64,000 bases of DNA, taken from positions 73,030-137,029 of the forward strand of contig JAZRXM010000001.1 of NCBI GenBank assembly GCA_045600205.1. The letters run 5' to 3'. The position numbers and the translations under genes are program-made. A model generated the notes under the pieces. That model did not search any database. It was not told where the DNA came from and saw only the letters and a list, made by a program, of their open reading frames with translations. Source of the stretch: Firm-04 sp045600205 (GTDB lineage: Bacteria; Bacillota; Clostridia; Oscillospirales; Ruminococcaceae). Positions 52,709 through 60,878 of the stretch are shown in pieces; position 1 is the stretch's first letter, and each line of letters starts with the position of its first letter.

Positions 52709-53185
52709 ATGGTAGTAATAACGATGGAAAACGGCAAGCAGATCAAATTGAAGCTGCGTCCTGACTGCGCACCGATTTCGTGTGAGAATTTTGAAAAGCT
52801 GGTAAAGCAGGGCTTTTATAACGGATTGACGTTTCATAGAATCATTGCAGGATTTATGATTCAGGGTGGATGTCCGGACGGAACGGGCATGGGCGGACCC
52901 GGCTGGCACATCAAGGGAGAATTTCTGGCGAATGGCGTACCGAATCCGTTGAAGCATACGAGAGGTGTGCTGTCGATGGCGAGAGCGCAGGATCCGAACA
53001 GTGCGGGATCGCAGTTCTTCATTATGCATGCAGATGCGCCGTATCTGGATGGCAATTATGCAGCATTCGGAGAAGTGATCGAGGGCATGGAAGTAGTAGA
53101 TGAGATTGCGGAGCAGAGAACAAATTATGCAGATGCGCCGCTTGCGCCGCAGGTTATGAAGACGGTTGAGATCGTAGCCGATTGA
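52709..53185 (+). CDS. ppiB: Cyclophilin-type peptidyl-prolyl isomerase
   Basis: A 158-aa cytosolic cyclophilin that speeds proline isomerisation in protein folding. Key motifs are GLTFHRIIAGFMIQGG, MARAQDPNSAGSQFFI and YAAFGEVIEGMEVVDEI. No signal peptide is seen. The start follows GAAAGGAAG. It lies 15 bp after the AAA ATPase gene, suggesting co-transcription; a repeat-A element forms the terminator. Confidence 0.94.
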   Translation: MVVITMENGKQIKLKLRPDCAPISCENFEKLVKQGFYNGLTFHRIIAGFMIQGGCPDGTGMGGPGWHIKGEFLANGVPNPLKHTRGVLSMARAQDPNSAGSQFFIMHADAPYLDGNYAAFGEVIEGMEVVDEIAEQRTNYADAPLAPQVMKTVEIVAD

Positions 53186-53188
53186 TTG

Positions 53189-53243
53189 CATCTTGCAAGC
53201 GAGCTGTTACAAAAATATCGCTCAAGCCATTTCAAAGGCTTGA
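53189..53243. repeat. Interspersed repeat A, copy 2
   Basis: CATCTTGCAAGCGAGC through AAGGCTTG, matching 39012-39065 with a few substitutions. In this copy the second half is part of a perfect terminator stem. Confidence 0.75.
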
Positions 53244-53254
53244 GCGATATTTTT
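53211..53254. terminator. Long perfect terminator formed by repeat A
   Basis: An 18-bp perfect stem: AAAAATATCGCTCAAGCC (53211-53228) with GGCTTGAGCGATATTTTT (53237-53254), 8-nt loop, T/A-rich outer ends. It can terminate both ppiB and the convergent gene. Confidence 0.9.
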
Positions 53255-53282
53255 GTGATGGGTGCTTTACGATTACGTGGAA

Positions 53283-54161
53283 TCAGTGAAATTCCGAATT
53301 GGGATTGAGTGTGGCAGGCGATTTCCAGTGAATACCATAATCGCTGCGCAAAATCAAGCGTTTTGCCATCCAGTAGTCCTTGCAGTAGTCGTAATAACCG
53401 CGCTGATGTTCGAGGGCATCGTCGATTTTCTCCTCCAACTCATAGCGAATGGCAAGGTATTCGGGCGAAAACTCCACGGGGTCAATGTCGGTGTCGTCCT
53501 GATTGTCCATTGCCTCCTGCCAAGCCGCCTGATAGTTTTCCGCACCGAGGTCTTTCTGGAGCATTTCCTCTAATTTTGCGTCAACGCCGTCCTTGGTGTG
53601 CAGCGCGTAGTCGCAGATGACGCAGGCAGTATCGCGCAAGTCGAGCATCTCGCCGTTTTCCAGCAGCGCGACGTTCTTTTTGAGCAATTTTTTCGCGTAT
53701 TCGTGAGCGCGTTTAGCGTAATCGAGTGCTTCAGGCCAGAACCGTGCTTCTGCGTAGGTCTGAGCGGTTTCCTGACAGAAACGGAAGCAGTCGGAGAGTT
53801 TACCGTCAGCTTCGAGGGAACTGAGTGCGGGCGTGCATTCCTTGATTGCGGGGTCAGAGCGCCACTGATCGAATTGCATGGCGTGGAACTGCTGGAGCAT
53901 CAGGCAGGCGTAGAGCAAATCGGTTGCGAGGTCGGAGGTCGGGTGAGAGTGGAACGCATTGGAAACGCGGGTCAGCAGGCGTTCAGAAAAGACCACGCCG
54001 ACGTTAGCAGCGCGTTGGCGGTTGAGCAGTTCGAGGAACTCCGTGAGCGCGGATTGTTTATCCTGTTCAGAGATTTCGGTATCCTGGAGAAGTTGCTCGA
54101 CAGCGGCAGCGCGTTCAAGCAGGCTAGCTTCATCGAGGTTTGATTCGAGTGTATTGTACAT
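53283..54161 (-). CDS. Hypothetical soluble protein (292 aa)
   Basis: The protein starts MYNTLESNLDEASLLERAAA and is acidic and almost wholly helical, with TPR-like or solenoid character (RFWPEALDYAKRAHEYAKKLL). It carries no signal peptide. The start at 54161 is supported by AGGGGGC upstream and by a promoter at 54241-54269. I do not recognise a family. It is convergent with ppiB. Confidence 0.72.
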   Translation of the reverse strand: MYNTLESNLDEASLLERAAAVEQLLQDTEISEQDKQSALTEFLELLNRQRAANVGVVFSERLLTRVSNAFHSHPTSDLATDLLYACLMLQQFHAMQFDQWRSDPAIKECTPALSSLEADGKLSDCFRFCQETAQTYAEARFWPEALDYAKRAHEYAKKLLKKNVALLENGEMLDLRDTACVICDYALHTKDGVDAKLEEMLQKDLGAENYQAAWQEAMDNQDDTDIDPVEFSPEYLAIRYELEEKIDDALEHQRGYYDYCKDYWMAKRLILRSDYGIHWKSPATLNPNSEFH

Positions 54162-54240
54162 AGAGAAGCCCCCTTTATTGGATATTGAATTTAACCGAAA
54201 ATGAGAAAAATGAGCTATAAAAACTTGTATGCTTTTGAAT

Positions 54241-54269
54241 ATCATACCATAGATTCGTCAAGATGTCAA
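54241..54269 (-). promoter_or_regulatory. Promoter of the 292-aa hypothetical gene
   Basis: Minus strand TTGACA (54264-54269), 17-bp spacer, TATGAT (54241-54246). Confidence 0.78.
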
Positions 54270-54353
54270 GCTAATTTCAAAAAAATACACAATTGGGAGG
54301 ATATGGAAACGCCGCCGGGCCGATGCGAGAGCAAAGGCAGGGCGGCGCGCAGA

Positions 54354-55271
54354 TTATTTGAGGAATCCGTTGAGGATATGTTCTTCGGCTTCCTCCTCAG
54401 TCAGACCGAGCGTCATGAGTTTGAGGAGCTGGTCGCCGGCAATTTTACCGATAGCTGCCTCATGAATGAGTTGTGCATCGACGCAGTTTGCGCGGATAGC
54501 GGGAATGGAGGCGATTTTGGCATCCCCCATGATAATGGAGTCGCACTGGACATGACCGAAGCATTTGGCGTTACCGGTCATGCAGGGGAAGAAGGTCTGC
54601 GTGGAGTGATCCTGACCGACGGAGCGGGAGAGGATTCTTGCGGAAGAATTCTCGCCGTCGAGGAAGATATCGACCTTAGATTCCGCAGATTGCGAGCCAT
54701 GTGTGAGCAGACGTTCCGTGAGGACGACCTCCGCGTTTTCGCCGACATGGATCTGTGTATCGCGGTTGGTGGAGTCGATGCCGCGGATCTGGGACATATC
54801 CATTTCCATGGAAGCGCCATCTTCGAGGTAGACGATGGTTTTGGGGTTCATGATGCGGCTGCCTTCTCCGTCGCCCTCACCGTAGTGTTTTTCGACGTAT
54901 TTGACGTGGGCATTTTTCCCGACGTAGAAGGTATGGATGCCGCTGTGGGAGCTGTCCTGATTGCCGCAGTTATGGATACCGCAGCCTGCGATGATGACGA
55001 CATCCGCGTTTTCGCCGATGAAGAATTCGTTGCAGACGGTTTCGTTGATGCCGCTTTCGGCGAGGATGACGGGGATATGAACGCTTTGTTTTTTGGTATT
55101 GGGTGCGATGTGGATCTCGATGCCGTCGATATCGGTTTTGGAAACGATCTGGATATCGGCAGTGGAGTTGCGAGCGGAACTTTTTCCGTCCACGCGGATA
55201 TTATACGCGCCTTCGGGGACTTCGTGGAGGTCGGCGACGGCAGCGAGCATATTCTTTTCGATTTCGTTCAT
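54354..55271 (-). CDS. SufB/SufD-family Fe-S assembly protein, short form
   Basis: A 305-aa protein consisting mainly of the right-handed beta-helix core of SufB/SufD: FIGENADVVIIAGCGIHNCG, MNPKTIVYLEDGASMEMDM, IHVGENAEVVLTERLL, and the C-terminal helix with HEAAIGKIAGDQLLKLMTLGLTEEEAEEHIL. At this length it corresponds to the single-component SufB relative of the minimal SUF-like (SMS) systems of many strict anaerobes and archaea. It follows sufC by 30 bp. ATG 55271 is chosen; GTG 55283 overlaps the ribosome site. Confidence 0.9.
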   Translation of the reverse strand: MNEIEKNMLAAVADLHEVPEGAYNIRVDGKSSARNSTADIQIVSKTDIDGIEIHIAPNTKKQSVHIPVILAESGINETVCNEFFIGENADVVIIAGCGIHNCGNQDSSHSGIHTFYVGKNAHVKYVEKHYGEGDGEGSRIMNPKTIVYLEDGASMEMDMSQIRGIDSTNRDTQIHVGENAEVVLTERLLTHGSQSAESKVDIFLDGENSSARILSRSVGQDHSTQTFFPCMTGNAKCFGHVQCDSIIMGDAKIASIPAIRANCVDAQLIHEAAIGKIAGDQLLKLMTLGLTEEEAEEHILNGFLK

Positions 55272-55301
55272 AAAGTGAAGCACTCCTTTTGAAGCATGAT
55301 G

Positions 55302-56024
55302 TTATTTTTCGAGTGCCTTACAGAAGCAGACGGTTTCGCCTGTGATCTGCGGCAAAATCTCGGCAGGTTTACCTGCGCCCGAGATGACGCCGTCGGAAAC
55401 CATAATGATTTTGTCTGCCATAGAGAGGATACGTTCCTGATGTGAAATGATGAGGATGGTAGCATTTCGTTTATCGCGGAGCTCGCCGAATGTTTCGGTG
55501 AGTCTGGTAAAGCTCCAGAGGTCGATGCCGGCTTCGGGCTCGTCAAAGATCATCAGGGAGGCGTTGCCGGCGAGGACGCTGGCGATTTCGATTCGTTTGA
55601 CCTCACCGCCGGAGAGGGAGGTATCGACTTCGCGGTCGAGGTAATCCTTCGCGCAAAGACCGACCTGCGTCAAAAGGGAGCAAAGTTCGCTGTGGGAGAG
55701 TTTTTTGCCGGCGGCAACGGTGAGCAGGTCGCGGACAGTGATGCCCTTGAAGCGAGGGGGCTGCTGGAAGCCGTATCTGACGCCGAGTTTGGCGCGGTCG
55801 GTGATAGAAAGCCCGCACAGTTCGGTATCGTTCCAGCGAATGGAGCCGCCTGTGGGCTGCACCAGTCCCATGATACATTTTGCGAGGGTTGTTTTGCCGC
55901 CGCCGTTGGGGCCCGTAATGACGAGAAAGCTGTTGTCCTCGACATCGAGGTTGATGCCGCGCAGGATACCGGTCTGTTTACCGTCCTGTGCAACGGAGTA
56001 TTGCAGGTTCGAAATTTTCAGCAT
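55302..56024 (-). CDS. sufC: Fe-S assembly ATPase SufC
   Basis: An ABC-type ATPase without membrane partner. It has Walker A GPNGGGKTT, the Q-loop FQQPPRFKGI typical of SufC, the signature LSGGEVKRIEIA, Walker B LMIFDEPEAGID and a histidine switch in IISHQE. It would form a complex with the SufB/D protein encoded directly downstream to assemble Fe-S clusters. The start is set at ATG 56024; GTG 56033 is possible. No sufS or sufU gene is in the operon. Confidence 0.93.
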   Translation of the reverse strand: MLKISNLQYSVAQDGKQTGILRGINLDVEDNSFLVITGPNGGGKTTLAKCIMGLVQPTGGSIRWNDTELCGLSITDRAKLGVRYGFQQPPRFKGITVRDLLTVAAGKKLSHSELCSLLTQVGLCAKDYLDREVDTSLSGGEVKRIEIASVLAGNASLMIFDEPEAGIDLWSFTRLTETFGELRDKRNATILIISHQERILSMADKIIMVSDGVISGAGKPAEILPQITGETVCFCKALEK

Positions 56025-56066
56025 GAAATGCACGTTCCTCTTTTCTGTGGATTCATGGGTGTGGGA

Positions 56067-56378
56067 TCAAAGTCCGAGTTGTGAGCGGAGGGCGTCGAGA
56101 GGCATGGCACCGACCACGCGCTTGACGACCGTGCCGCCGCGGAACAGTAAGAAGCAGGGGATGCTGTCGATCTCGTAAGCCATAGCGACAGCGGGGGATT
56201 CGTCGGTATCGAGTTCGGCAACGGTGACCTGAGGGCAGGCATCGGCGAGCTGTTCTAAGACGGGAGCCATCATCTGGCAGGGACCGCACCACCGGGCGCG
56301 GAAATCGACGAGAACGGGACCTTTTGCGTCGAGAACGACCTCACGGAAGTTCTCATCGGAGATATGCAGAACGCTCAT
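56067..56378 (-). CDS. trxA: Thioredoxin
   Basis: A 103-aa thioredoxin with the active site RWCGPCQMMAP and the cis-proline segment IDSIPCFLLFRGG. It has no signal peptide. The RWCGPC form has Arg where Trp or Glu-Trp is more usual (DFRARWCGPC). It lies 20 bp after the FTR-like gene and upstream of sufC, in one operon. The probable electron donor is the FTR-like protein. Confidence 0.94.
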   Translation of the reverse strand: MSVLHISDENFREVVLDAKGPVLVDFRARWCGPCQMMAPVLEQLADACPQVTVAELDTDESPAVAMAYEIDSIPCFLLFRGGTVVKRVVGAMPLDALRSQLGL

Positions 56379-56398
56379 GGCAGAAGCCTCCTTTGGCG

Positions 56399-56596
56399 TT
56401 ATTTTTCCTTATAGTAGAGTTTGCAGTGGCAGAAGCCTTCGAAATCCGGGTCAGCGATTTGCTCGCGGAATTCGCGGCACATACAGAAGTTGTCGTCGGT
56501 TTTCTGGACACGGCAAGGGCAGTAGCCTTGTTTTGCGGCAAGCCCCTGACGGATCCGCAGGACGGTCTGGGGGTCGTTATTGAGGAGAATGCGCAT
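56399..56596 (-). CDS. Short ferredoxin-thioredoxin reductase catalytic-type protein
   Basis: Only 65 residues, but with three paired cysteine motifs in the order of the catalytic chain of ferredoxin-thioredoxin reductase: CPC (26-28), CMC (38-40) and CHC (56-58). In plant-type FTR these hold a [4Fe-4S] cluster beside the active disulfide that reduces thioredoxin with ferredoxin electrons. Here the spacings are 9 and 15 residues, while the classic form has 16 and 8. It is the first gene of the operon with trxA, which strongly supports the call. Confidence 0.85.
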   Translation of the reverse strand: MRILLNNDPQTVLRIRQGLAAKQGYCPCRVQKTDDNFCMCREFREQIADPDFEGFCHCKLYYKEK

Positions 56597-56653
56597 GGGA
56601 GGGATCGCCGCCTTTCAGAGAAAAAATGGGGTTGAAAAAGTCCATACTTTAAT

Positions 56654-56682
56654 ATTGTATCACAGAGTAGAGAGAATGTCAA
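56654..56682 (-). promoter_or_regulatory. Promoter of the FTR-trxA-sufC-sufB operon
   Basis: Minus strand TTGACA (56677-56682), 17-bp spacer, TACAAT (56654-56659). Confidence 0.82.
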
Positions 56683-56763
56683 GGCAAAAAAAGTATGCCC
56701 TACCCGCAGAAAAATATGCGGATAGGGCAAAGGAAACGGGAAGTCATCATCATGGGGGAGCTG

Positions 56764-57687
56764 TCAGGTATTGCAAAAGCTGTCGTAATAGAAGGTATCG
56801 GTCGTGCGGACAGAGCCGTTATCGCCGACGATGAGGATGCGGCTGACGCGGTCCTGCAAGAAGCCCTCGCAGAGCATGAGGTCCTCGATGTCCTCGCCGC
56901 AGTAGCCGAAATAGGTGACAATTTTCTGTTTGAGCCTGCGGTTGCTGACGGCAAGGCGGTAGTACAGTGCCTGATAAGGGTCATAGAGGAACATTCTGTC
57001 CATGAGGATCTGCTTGACTCTGGTGATGCCGCGGCCGGTTGCTTCGGGGTTTGACATAGAAAATGTGCCGTAGGTGCCGTCGATGTCCGCCATATCAATG
57101 CGGCTGATGAGGGTAGAGAGGTCGCCGCCGATCTGTGTGGAGAGGATGTCGTTAGCTGGGATGGTGATGATGTCGTTGTCAGATTTTGGGGTCATGCGGA
57201 GATGATTGGTGAGGGTGACATAGGGGTAGCCGGTGTTGAGTTTGTAGTTATAGCCTGCGATGGAATCCCACATGGCGGTGCCGTCCCTGACGTAAATATA
57301 CGTAGTTTCCGGAATATTCTCCTCATAGGTCATATGCGGCAATTCGTAGGTCGTCATGAGACTGCTGAGGGTAACGTGCAGGTGCAGACCGGGTGTGAGT
57401 TGGTTATGGAGCAGTGCCTCTGCGAAACTGTGGGAGGTGATATGCAAAATCTGGTGATTCTTCTCGGTTTTCGCGGTATAGCCACGCAGGATGCCGTCAT
57501 GGAGCAGCACGCCGTCGAGAAAAAACTGAACGCGGCAGAGGAGTGAGTAGTCGGAGTGTTCGCAGAAAAAGTCCGCAGATAGGACAGAATGTGGGAGATA
57601 CCGTTCACGGAGCAAAGAGAAGCGGATGCAGACGGATTCGGAGAGCAGGGTGCCGTCAGGGTGATAAATTTTGAGAGAAGCGGTCAA
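56764..57687 (-). CDS. Phage baseplate hub-like protein (307 aa)
   Basis: The protein starts TASLKIYHPDGTLLSESVCIRFSLLRERYLP and looks like the phage hub family (late control D / gp27-like) in its N-terminal beta-rich domain (SADFFCEHSD, GILRGYTAKTEKNHQILHITSHSFAEALL). The start appears to be TTG at 57687, overlapping the upstream stop as TTGA, with GGGGAGGTG about 8 nt away. It is the last gene of the phage module; a bacterial promoter lies 80 bp further on. The call rests on layout and general likeness. Confidence 0.6.
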   Translation of the reverse strand: MTASLKIYHPDGTLLSESVCIRFSLLRERYLPHSVLSADFFCEHSDYSLLCRVQFFLDGVLLHDGILRGYTAKTEKNHQILHITSHSFAEALLHNQLTPGLHLHVTLSSLMTTYELPHMTYEENIPETTYIYVRDGTAMWDSIAGYNYKLNTGYPYVTLTNHLRMTPKSDNDIITIPANDILSTQIGGDLSTLISRIDMADIDGTYGTFSMSNPEATGRGITRVKQILMDRMFLYDPYQALYYRLAVSNRRLKQKIVTYFGYCGEDIEDLMLCEGFLQDRVSRILIVGDNGSVRTTDTFYYDSFCNT

Positions 57688-58079
57688 ACGTCGGTCACCT
57701 CCCCGCTGTGTTCGCCGCCAAACGTGACTGAAAACGTGCAGAAGCGTTCTTTTTCTGGTCTGGAAACGCGGTATTCGCACACTGCCATATCGGAAAAGGA
57801 GAATCCGTCCAGTTCGAAGTCAAAGAGGTCGTGGTTTGAGATGGCAGTGCGGAGGGTCTGTTGCAGGAGTGGAAAATCGGAGGGAAGGAATCTGCCGTAG
57901 AGCGTGAGGGTGCAGGGCAGCGTACCGAGCAAGGTTTCGTGGCATGAGCCGTCGAGCAGATTCTGGCGGATGACGGGGCGTTTGACCTGCAAATCGTAGC
58001 GGTCGGCGGTGAGGTTGAGCTGCCCGAGGACGACAGCGAGTGCCTGTTGTTCGATATCAAGTGCGTGAACGAGATCCAT
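57684..58079 (-). CDS. Phage tail/baseplate-associated hypothetical protein (131 aa)
   Basis: The protein starts MDLVHALDIEQQALAVVLGQL, with AGGAGC upstream. No family is recognised. It is enclosed by phage genes and overlaps both neighbours by a few bases (4 bp with the hub-like gene, 23 bp with the upstream one), typical of phage late operons. Confidence 0.6.
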   Translation of the reverse strand: MDLVHALDIEQQALAVVLGQLNLTADRYDLQVKRPVIRQNLLDGSCHETLLGTLPCTLTLYGRFLPSDFPLLQQTLRTAISNHDLFDFELDGFSFSDMAVCEYRVSRPEKERFCTFSVTFGGEHSGEVTDV

Positions 58080-58503
58080 AGTTATTGCTCCTTTCGTCAG
58101 CAAGTACGCGGGAAAACGTGCCATGCAGCGTGCAGACGGTGTTCAGAACGAGCCGTCCGATCTGCTTGTCGAAGGCAGGAGCGTCCATGCGCACGGCACG
58201 CAGGTCGAAGGCATGGTCGTTCAGCGTGGGGACGATTGTATTTTCGAGCAAATTGCCGAGATATGCGGCACCGAGCCGCGGGTCGCAGTGAATGCGGAAG
58301 CGGACATCGAGGGTGACGGGAGCAGCGGAGCCGCCGTCGCAGGGGAGGGGCATATCGGCACAGACCGCCTGTAAACCGACCAGACAGAATGCGGAATCTC
58401 TGCTGAAATCGACGCTTTTGTGCGGGTATTCGATATCTGCGGGCAGTCCGTTTTCGTTGAGCAGCGAGATGATATCGTGGATGAAATCGGAGAAAGCAGC
58501 CAT
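58057..58503 (-). CDS. Phage tail-completion-like hypothetical protein (148 aa)
   Basis: The protein starts MAAFSDFIHDIISLLNENGLPADIEYP and has a middle stretch VTLDVRFRIHCDPRLGAAYLGNLLENTI. Its size and position after the connector gene fit a tail terminator or head-tail joining protein, but there is no decisive motif. Confidence 0.55.
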   Translation of the reverse strand: MAAFSDFIHDIISLLNENGLPADIEYPHKSVDFSRDSAFCLVGLQAVCADMPLPCDGGSAAPVTLDVRFRIHCDPRLGAAYLGNLLENTIVPTLNDHAFDLRAVRMDAPAFDKQIGRLVLNTVCTLHGTFSRVLADERSNNYGSRSRT

Positions 58504-58530
58504 AGCGTGGAAATCTCCTTTCGTGAGGAT

Positions 58531-58884
58531 TCAGGCGATGCCTGAAAAAAGAAAATTTCGGTCGATGAGGAGGTCGGCGGCGGCATTGCGGTAGGCGAAC
58601 ACGAGGCGTTCTGCGAAGAAGCAGGGTTCGGTGCGGACGTTTTCTTTGGCGAGGTTTCCCGCGTAGGTATGTGCGATATCGCTTTTGGCGGCAAGCATCT
58701 GCATATAGCGCAGGTGCGCAACGGCAGCCGCGTAGTAGCACAGGCGCGGGTCAGAAACGTCGGCATCGGGTTTGAGTTCGTGCAGGACTTCAAGGATGGC
58801 GGCGTCCACGATTGCCTGATAAGGTGTGCCGTCTGAAATTGCAGCAAACAGGACAAAAAGCGACATACATTTAGCGGTATTCAA
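58531..58884 (-). CDS. Phage head-tail connector-like protein (117 aa)
   Basis: A small helical protein (AIVDAAILEVLHELKPDADVSDPRLCYYAAAVAHLRYMQMLAAK) resembling gp6-type DNA-packaging/connector proteins. The start appears to be TTG at 58884, overlapping the stop of the upstream gene as TTGA, with AAGGA before it; ATG 58866 is the alternative. Confidence 0.55.
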   Translation of the reverse strand: MNTAKCMSLFVLFAAISDGTPYQAIVDAAILEVLHELKPDADVSDPRLCYYAAAVAHLRYMQMLAAKSDIAHTYAGNLAKENVRTEPCFFAERLVFAYRNAAADLLIDRNFLFSGIA

Positions 58885-59786
58885 TGGCAGTCACCGTCCT
58901 TATCGTGGCGCAGGCGGAAGTCGCCGAGGGTGTTGGGGTCGGCGGGAGCCTGCGGGGATTTGGGGTACAGTTGCGAGTCGAAGTCGGCAGCCGTTTGCGG
59001 AGCGGAAGCGAGTTTCTGCTGCAAGCGGAGGAGGGCGTCCGCGTCGAGGTGCAAAGCGGAGTCAGCGAGAGCCTTGGCGCAGGCAGAATCGCCGTCGCGG
59101 AAGCACAAGCGGATGACATCGCGTCTGAGGGCGTCGGTGAGGCGGTTGAGGGTACCGTTTGCGGAGTCGAGGGCTTTGGAGAGGGCAGCGGTTTCGGGGG
59201 CAGCAGCGTGCAGACCGCCGAGGGTTTTTGTGACGCCGGCGTGTTTCTGTGCGGGCACGGCGACGAAGCTCCATTCGTAGGCATCGGAGATAGCGTCGAG
59301 GGTACAGAAGCAGGGTGCGCCGCCGTAGGATCTGCCCTTGACGTGGGCGCAGGGTGATTCGAGTTTATTTGCGCCGCAGATGGAGCAGATTTGTTTACCG
59401 CAGGCGCAGGAGATGCTGACTTCCTTTTTGATGCCGCCGTCGATTTCGCGGATGAGGTCAGCGTTAGAATCGGTGCGGATCATGTAGGCGTTGGCTTTGA
59501 GGCAGCGATAGGGCTTTCCTGTTTTGGTGAGCTTATTGGGGTCGGTGACGACTTCGGTGCGGAAGATGCGTGCGGTCTGGGAGTCTGCTTTGGGGTTATG
59601 GTCGAAGATGCCTGTAACGCCGACAAAGAGTTTGCAGAGGGTATCGAGGGCTTCATCGGAGAAGCAGTCGCCGTCGCGGTCGATTTCGTTATCGCAGAGG
59701 ATGAGGTCAAAGAGGTAGACTTCGTCGAGGGAGTGGCTGCGGCGGGTAAAGGCATTGAGCGCGGAGAGCAGGTTCGTGTCGTTCAT
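58881..59786 (-). CDS. Phage prohead protease/scaffold-like protein (301 aa)
   Basis: The N-terminal 150 residues begin MNDTNLLSALNAFTRRSHSLDEVYLFDLILCDNEIDRDGD and include FSDEALDTLCKLFVGVTGIFDH. This resembles the protease/structural N-domain of several phage head proteins. A cysteine-rich stretch (CACGKQICSICG) could bind zinc, and YGGAPCFCTLDAISDAYEWSFVAVPAQKHAGV recalls prohead proteins. The C-terminal third is helical and scaffold-like. CAGGAGG precedes the ATG. Protease activity is not proven. Confidence 0.6.
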   Translation of the reverse strand: MNDTNLLSALNAFTRRSHSLDEVYLFDLILCDNEIDRDGDCFSDEALDTLCKLFVGVTGIFDHNPKADSQTARIFRTEVVTDPNKLTKTGKPYRCLKANAYMIRTDSNADLIREIDGGIKKEVSISCACGKQICSICGANKLESPCAHVKGRSYGGAPCFCTLDAISDAYEWSFVAVPAQKHAGVTKTLGGLHAAAPETAALSKALDSANGTLNRLTDALRRDVIRLCFRDGDSACAKALADSALHLDADALLRLQQKLASAPQTAADFDSQLYPKSPQAPADPNTLGDFRLRHDKDGDCH

Positions 59787-59875
59787 AGAAAACCTCCTGA
59801 AAAAGATGTATCTGCTGGAAAATGGGGATTGGGTTGTGCCAGAGGAAAAGAATTCCTCTGGCAAACCGTGATTGT

Positions 59876-60850
59876 TCAGTCCTCGGTCCAGTCCAGCACG
59901 GCGACTGCGCCGTCCATGAGGGGCTGGAAGCCGATGCGGACGGAAACGGCGATGCGGTCGAGCTGGCAGTTGATGAGCTGGTCGGTTTCGAGGATGACAT
60001 CGGAGCCGGTGACGCATTCGAGGGCGAAGTCTTTGGAGATACCGATGATAACGGTATCGGACATGGTGGCATCCTTGAGGAGTTTTGCGCCAAACGGCAG
60101 GCGGATGTTGCCGTTGGCATCGAGGGGTCTGTCTGCCATCTGGGTCATGGCGAGGATCGCGGAGATATTGGTCGGAGAAGCGATCATGGTGGTCATATCG
60201 AAGTCGGTGAACTGGCTGTAGAGCGCGACGAGGTCAGCGTAAGCGAGCGTGCTGCCGGCAATGGTGATCGGCGTGACGGAATCCGCGAGTTTTTCGAGGG
60301 CGGCGCCTGCGATTGCACCTGCGAGCTTGTGACCGATGGCGCGGAGGGCGACGGCGAAGATATCGATGCGCTGCTGGCGGACGATTTCGTAGGAAGCGGT
60401 AATGACGCGTCCGTACTTGTCGAGTCCGATGCCGGTGGTATCCTCAGTAATTGCGGTAATTTTGAGGTCCTCGCCCTGACCGGTGGTGGTATCGTACCCG
60501 CCGTCGGTCTCGTCGATGGCGAAGCCTTTGTAGGAGGTTGCGTTGACGCGGGTGACGGCAGCGCAGAGTTCGGGGAGGATGGATTCTTCCATACCCTGCT
60601 TGACGGCGCGGCGGACGAATTCGGGGAACAGGACGGCAGATTCTGTCGTTGTAAAGAACTTTTCGACGAGGTCGCAGTGTTCGCCGTTCATGTGGATGTC
60701 GAAGCGTTTGAGCTGTCTTTCGAAGGCATCGAGGGAAGCGAGTGGCGAGCCCTGATACTGTTCGGAGGGGTCAGCCTGTTCGAGCGCGTCTGAAAAGGAC
60801 ATATTTGCGAGGTGGTACATACCTTTTTCGAGTTTGACATTGTTGTACAT
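59876..60850 (-). CDS. Phage major capsid protein (HK97-like)
   Basis: A 324-aa protein with the layout of HK97-fold capsid proteins: an N-terminal helical arm (ALEQADPSEQYQGSPLASLDAFERQLKRF), then FFTTTESAVLFPEFVRRAVKQGM, the spine helix region and DMTTMIASPTNISAILAMTQ with ISKDFALECVTGSDVILETDQLINCQLDRIAVSVRIGF near the end. GAAAGGAG precedes the ATG at 60850. It stands between portal and the protease-like gene. Confidence 0.78.
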   Translation of the reverse strand: MYNNVKLEKGMYHLANMSFSDALEQADPSEQYQGSPLASLDAFERQLKRFDIHMNGEHCDLVEKFFTTTESAVLFPEFVRRAVKQGMEESILPELCAAVTRVNATSYKGFAIDETDGGYDTTTGQGEDLKITAITEDTTGIGLDKYGRVITASYEIVRQQRIDIFAVALRAIGHKLAGAIAGAALEKLADSVTPITIAGSTLAYADLVALYSQFTDFDMTTMIASPTNISAILAMTQMADRPLDANGNIRLPFGAKLLKDATMSDTVIIGISKDFALECVTGSDVILETDQLINCQLDRIAVSVRIGFQPLMDGAVAVLDWTED

Positions 60851-60878
60851 AAGGGTACTCCTTTCGAAATGGGGGGGA

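Noticed and set aside
54201..55292. 363-codon plus-strand frame opposite the SufB/D gene
   Set aside because: Antisense to a clear SufB/SufD gene; its start lies within that gap's promoter region and there is no family match.
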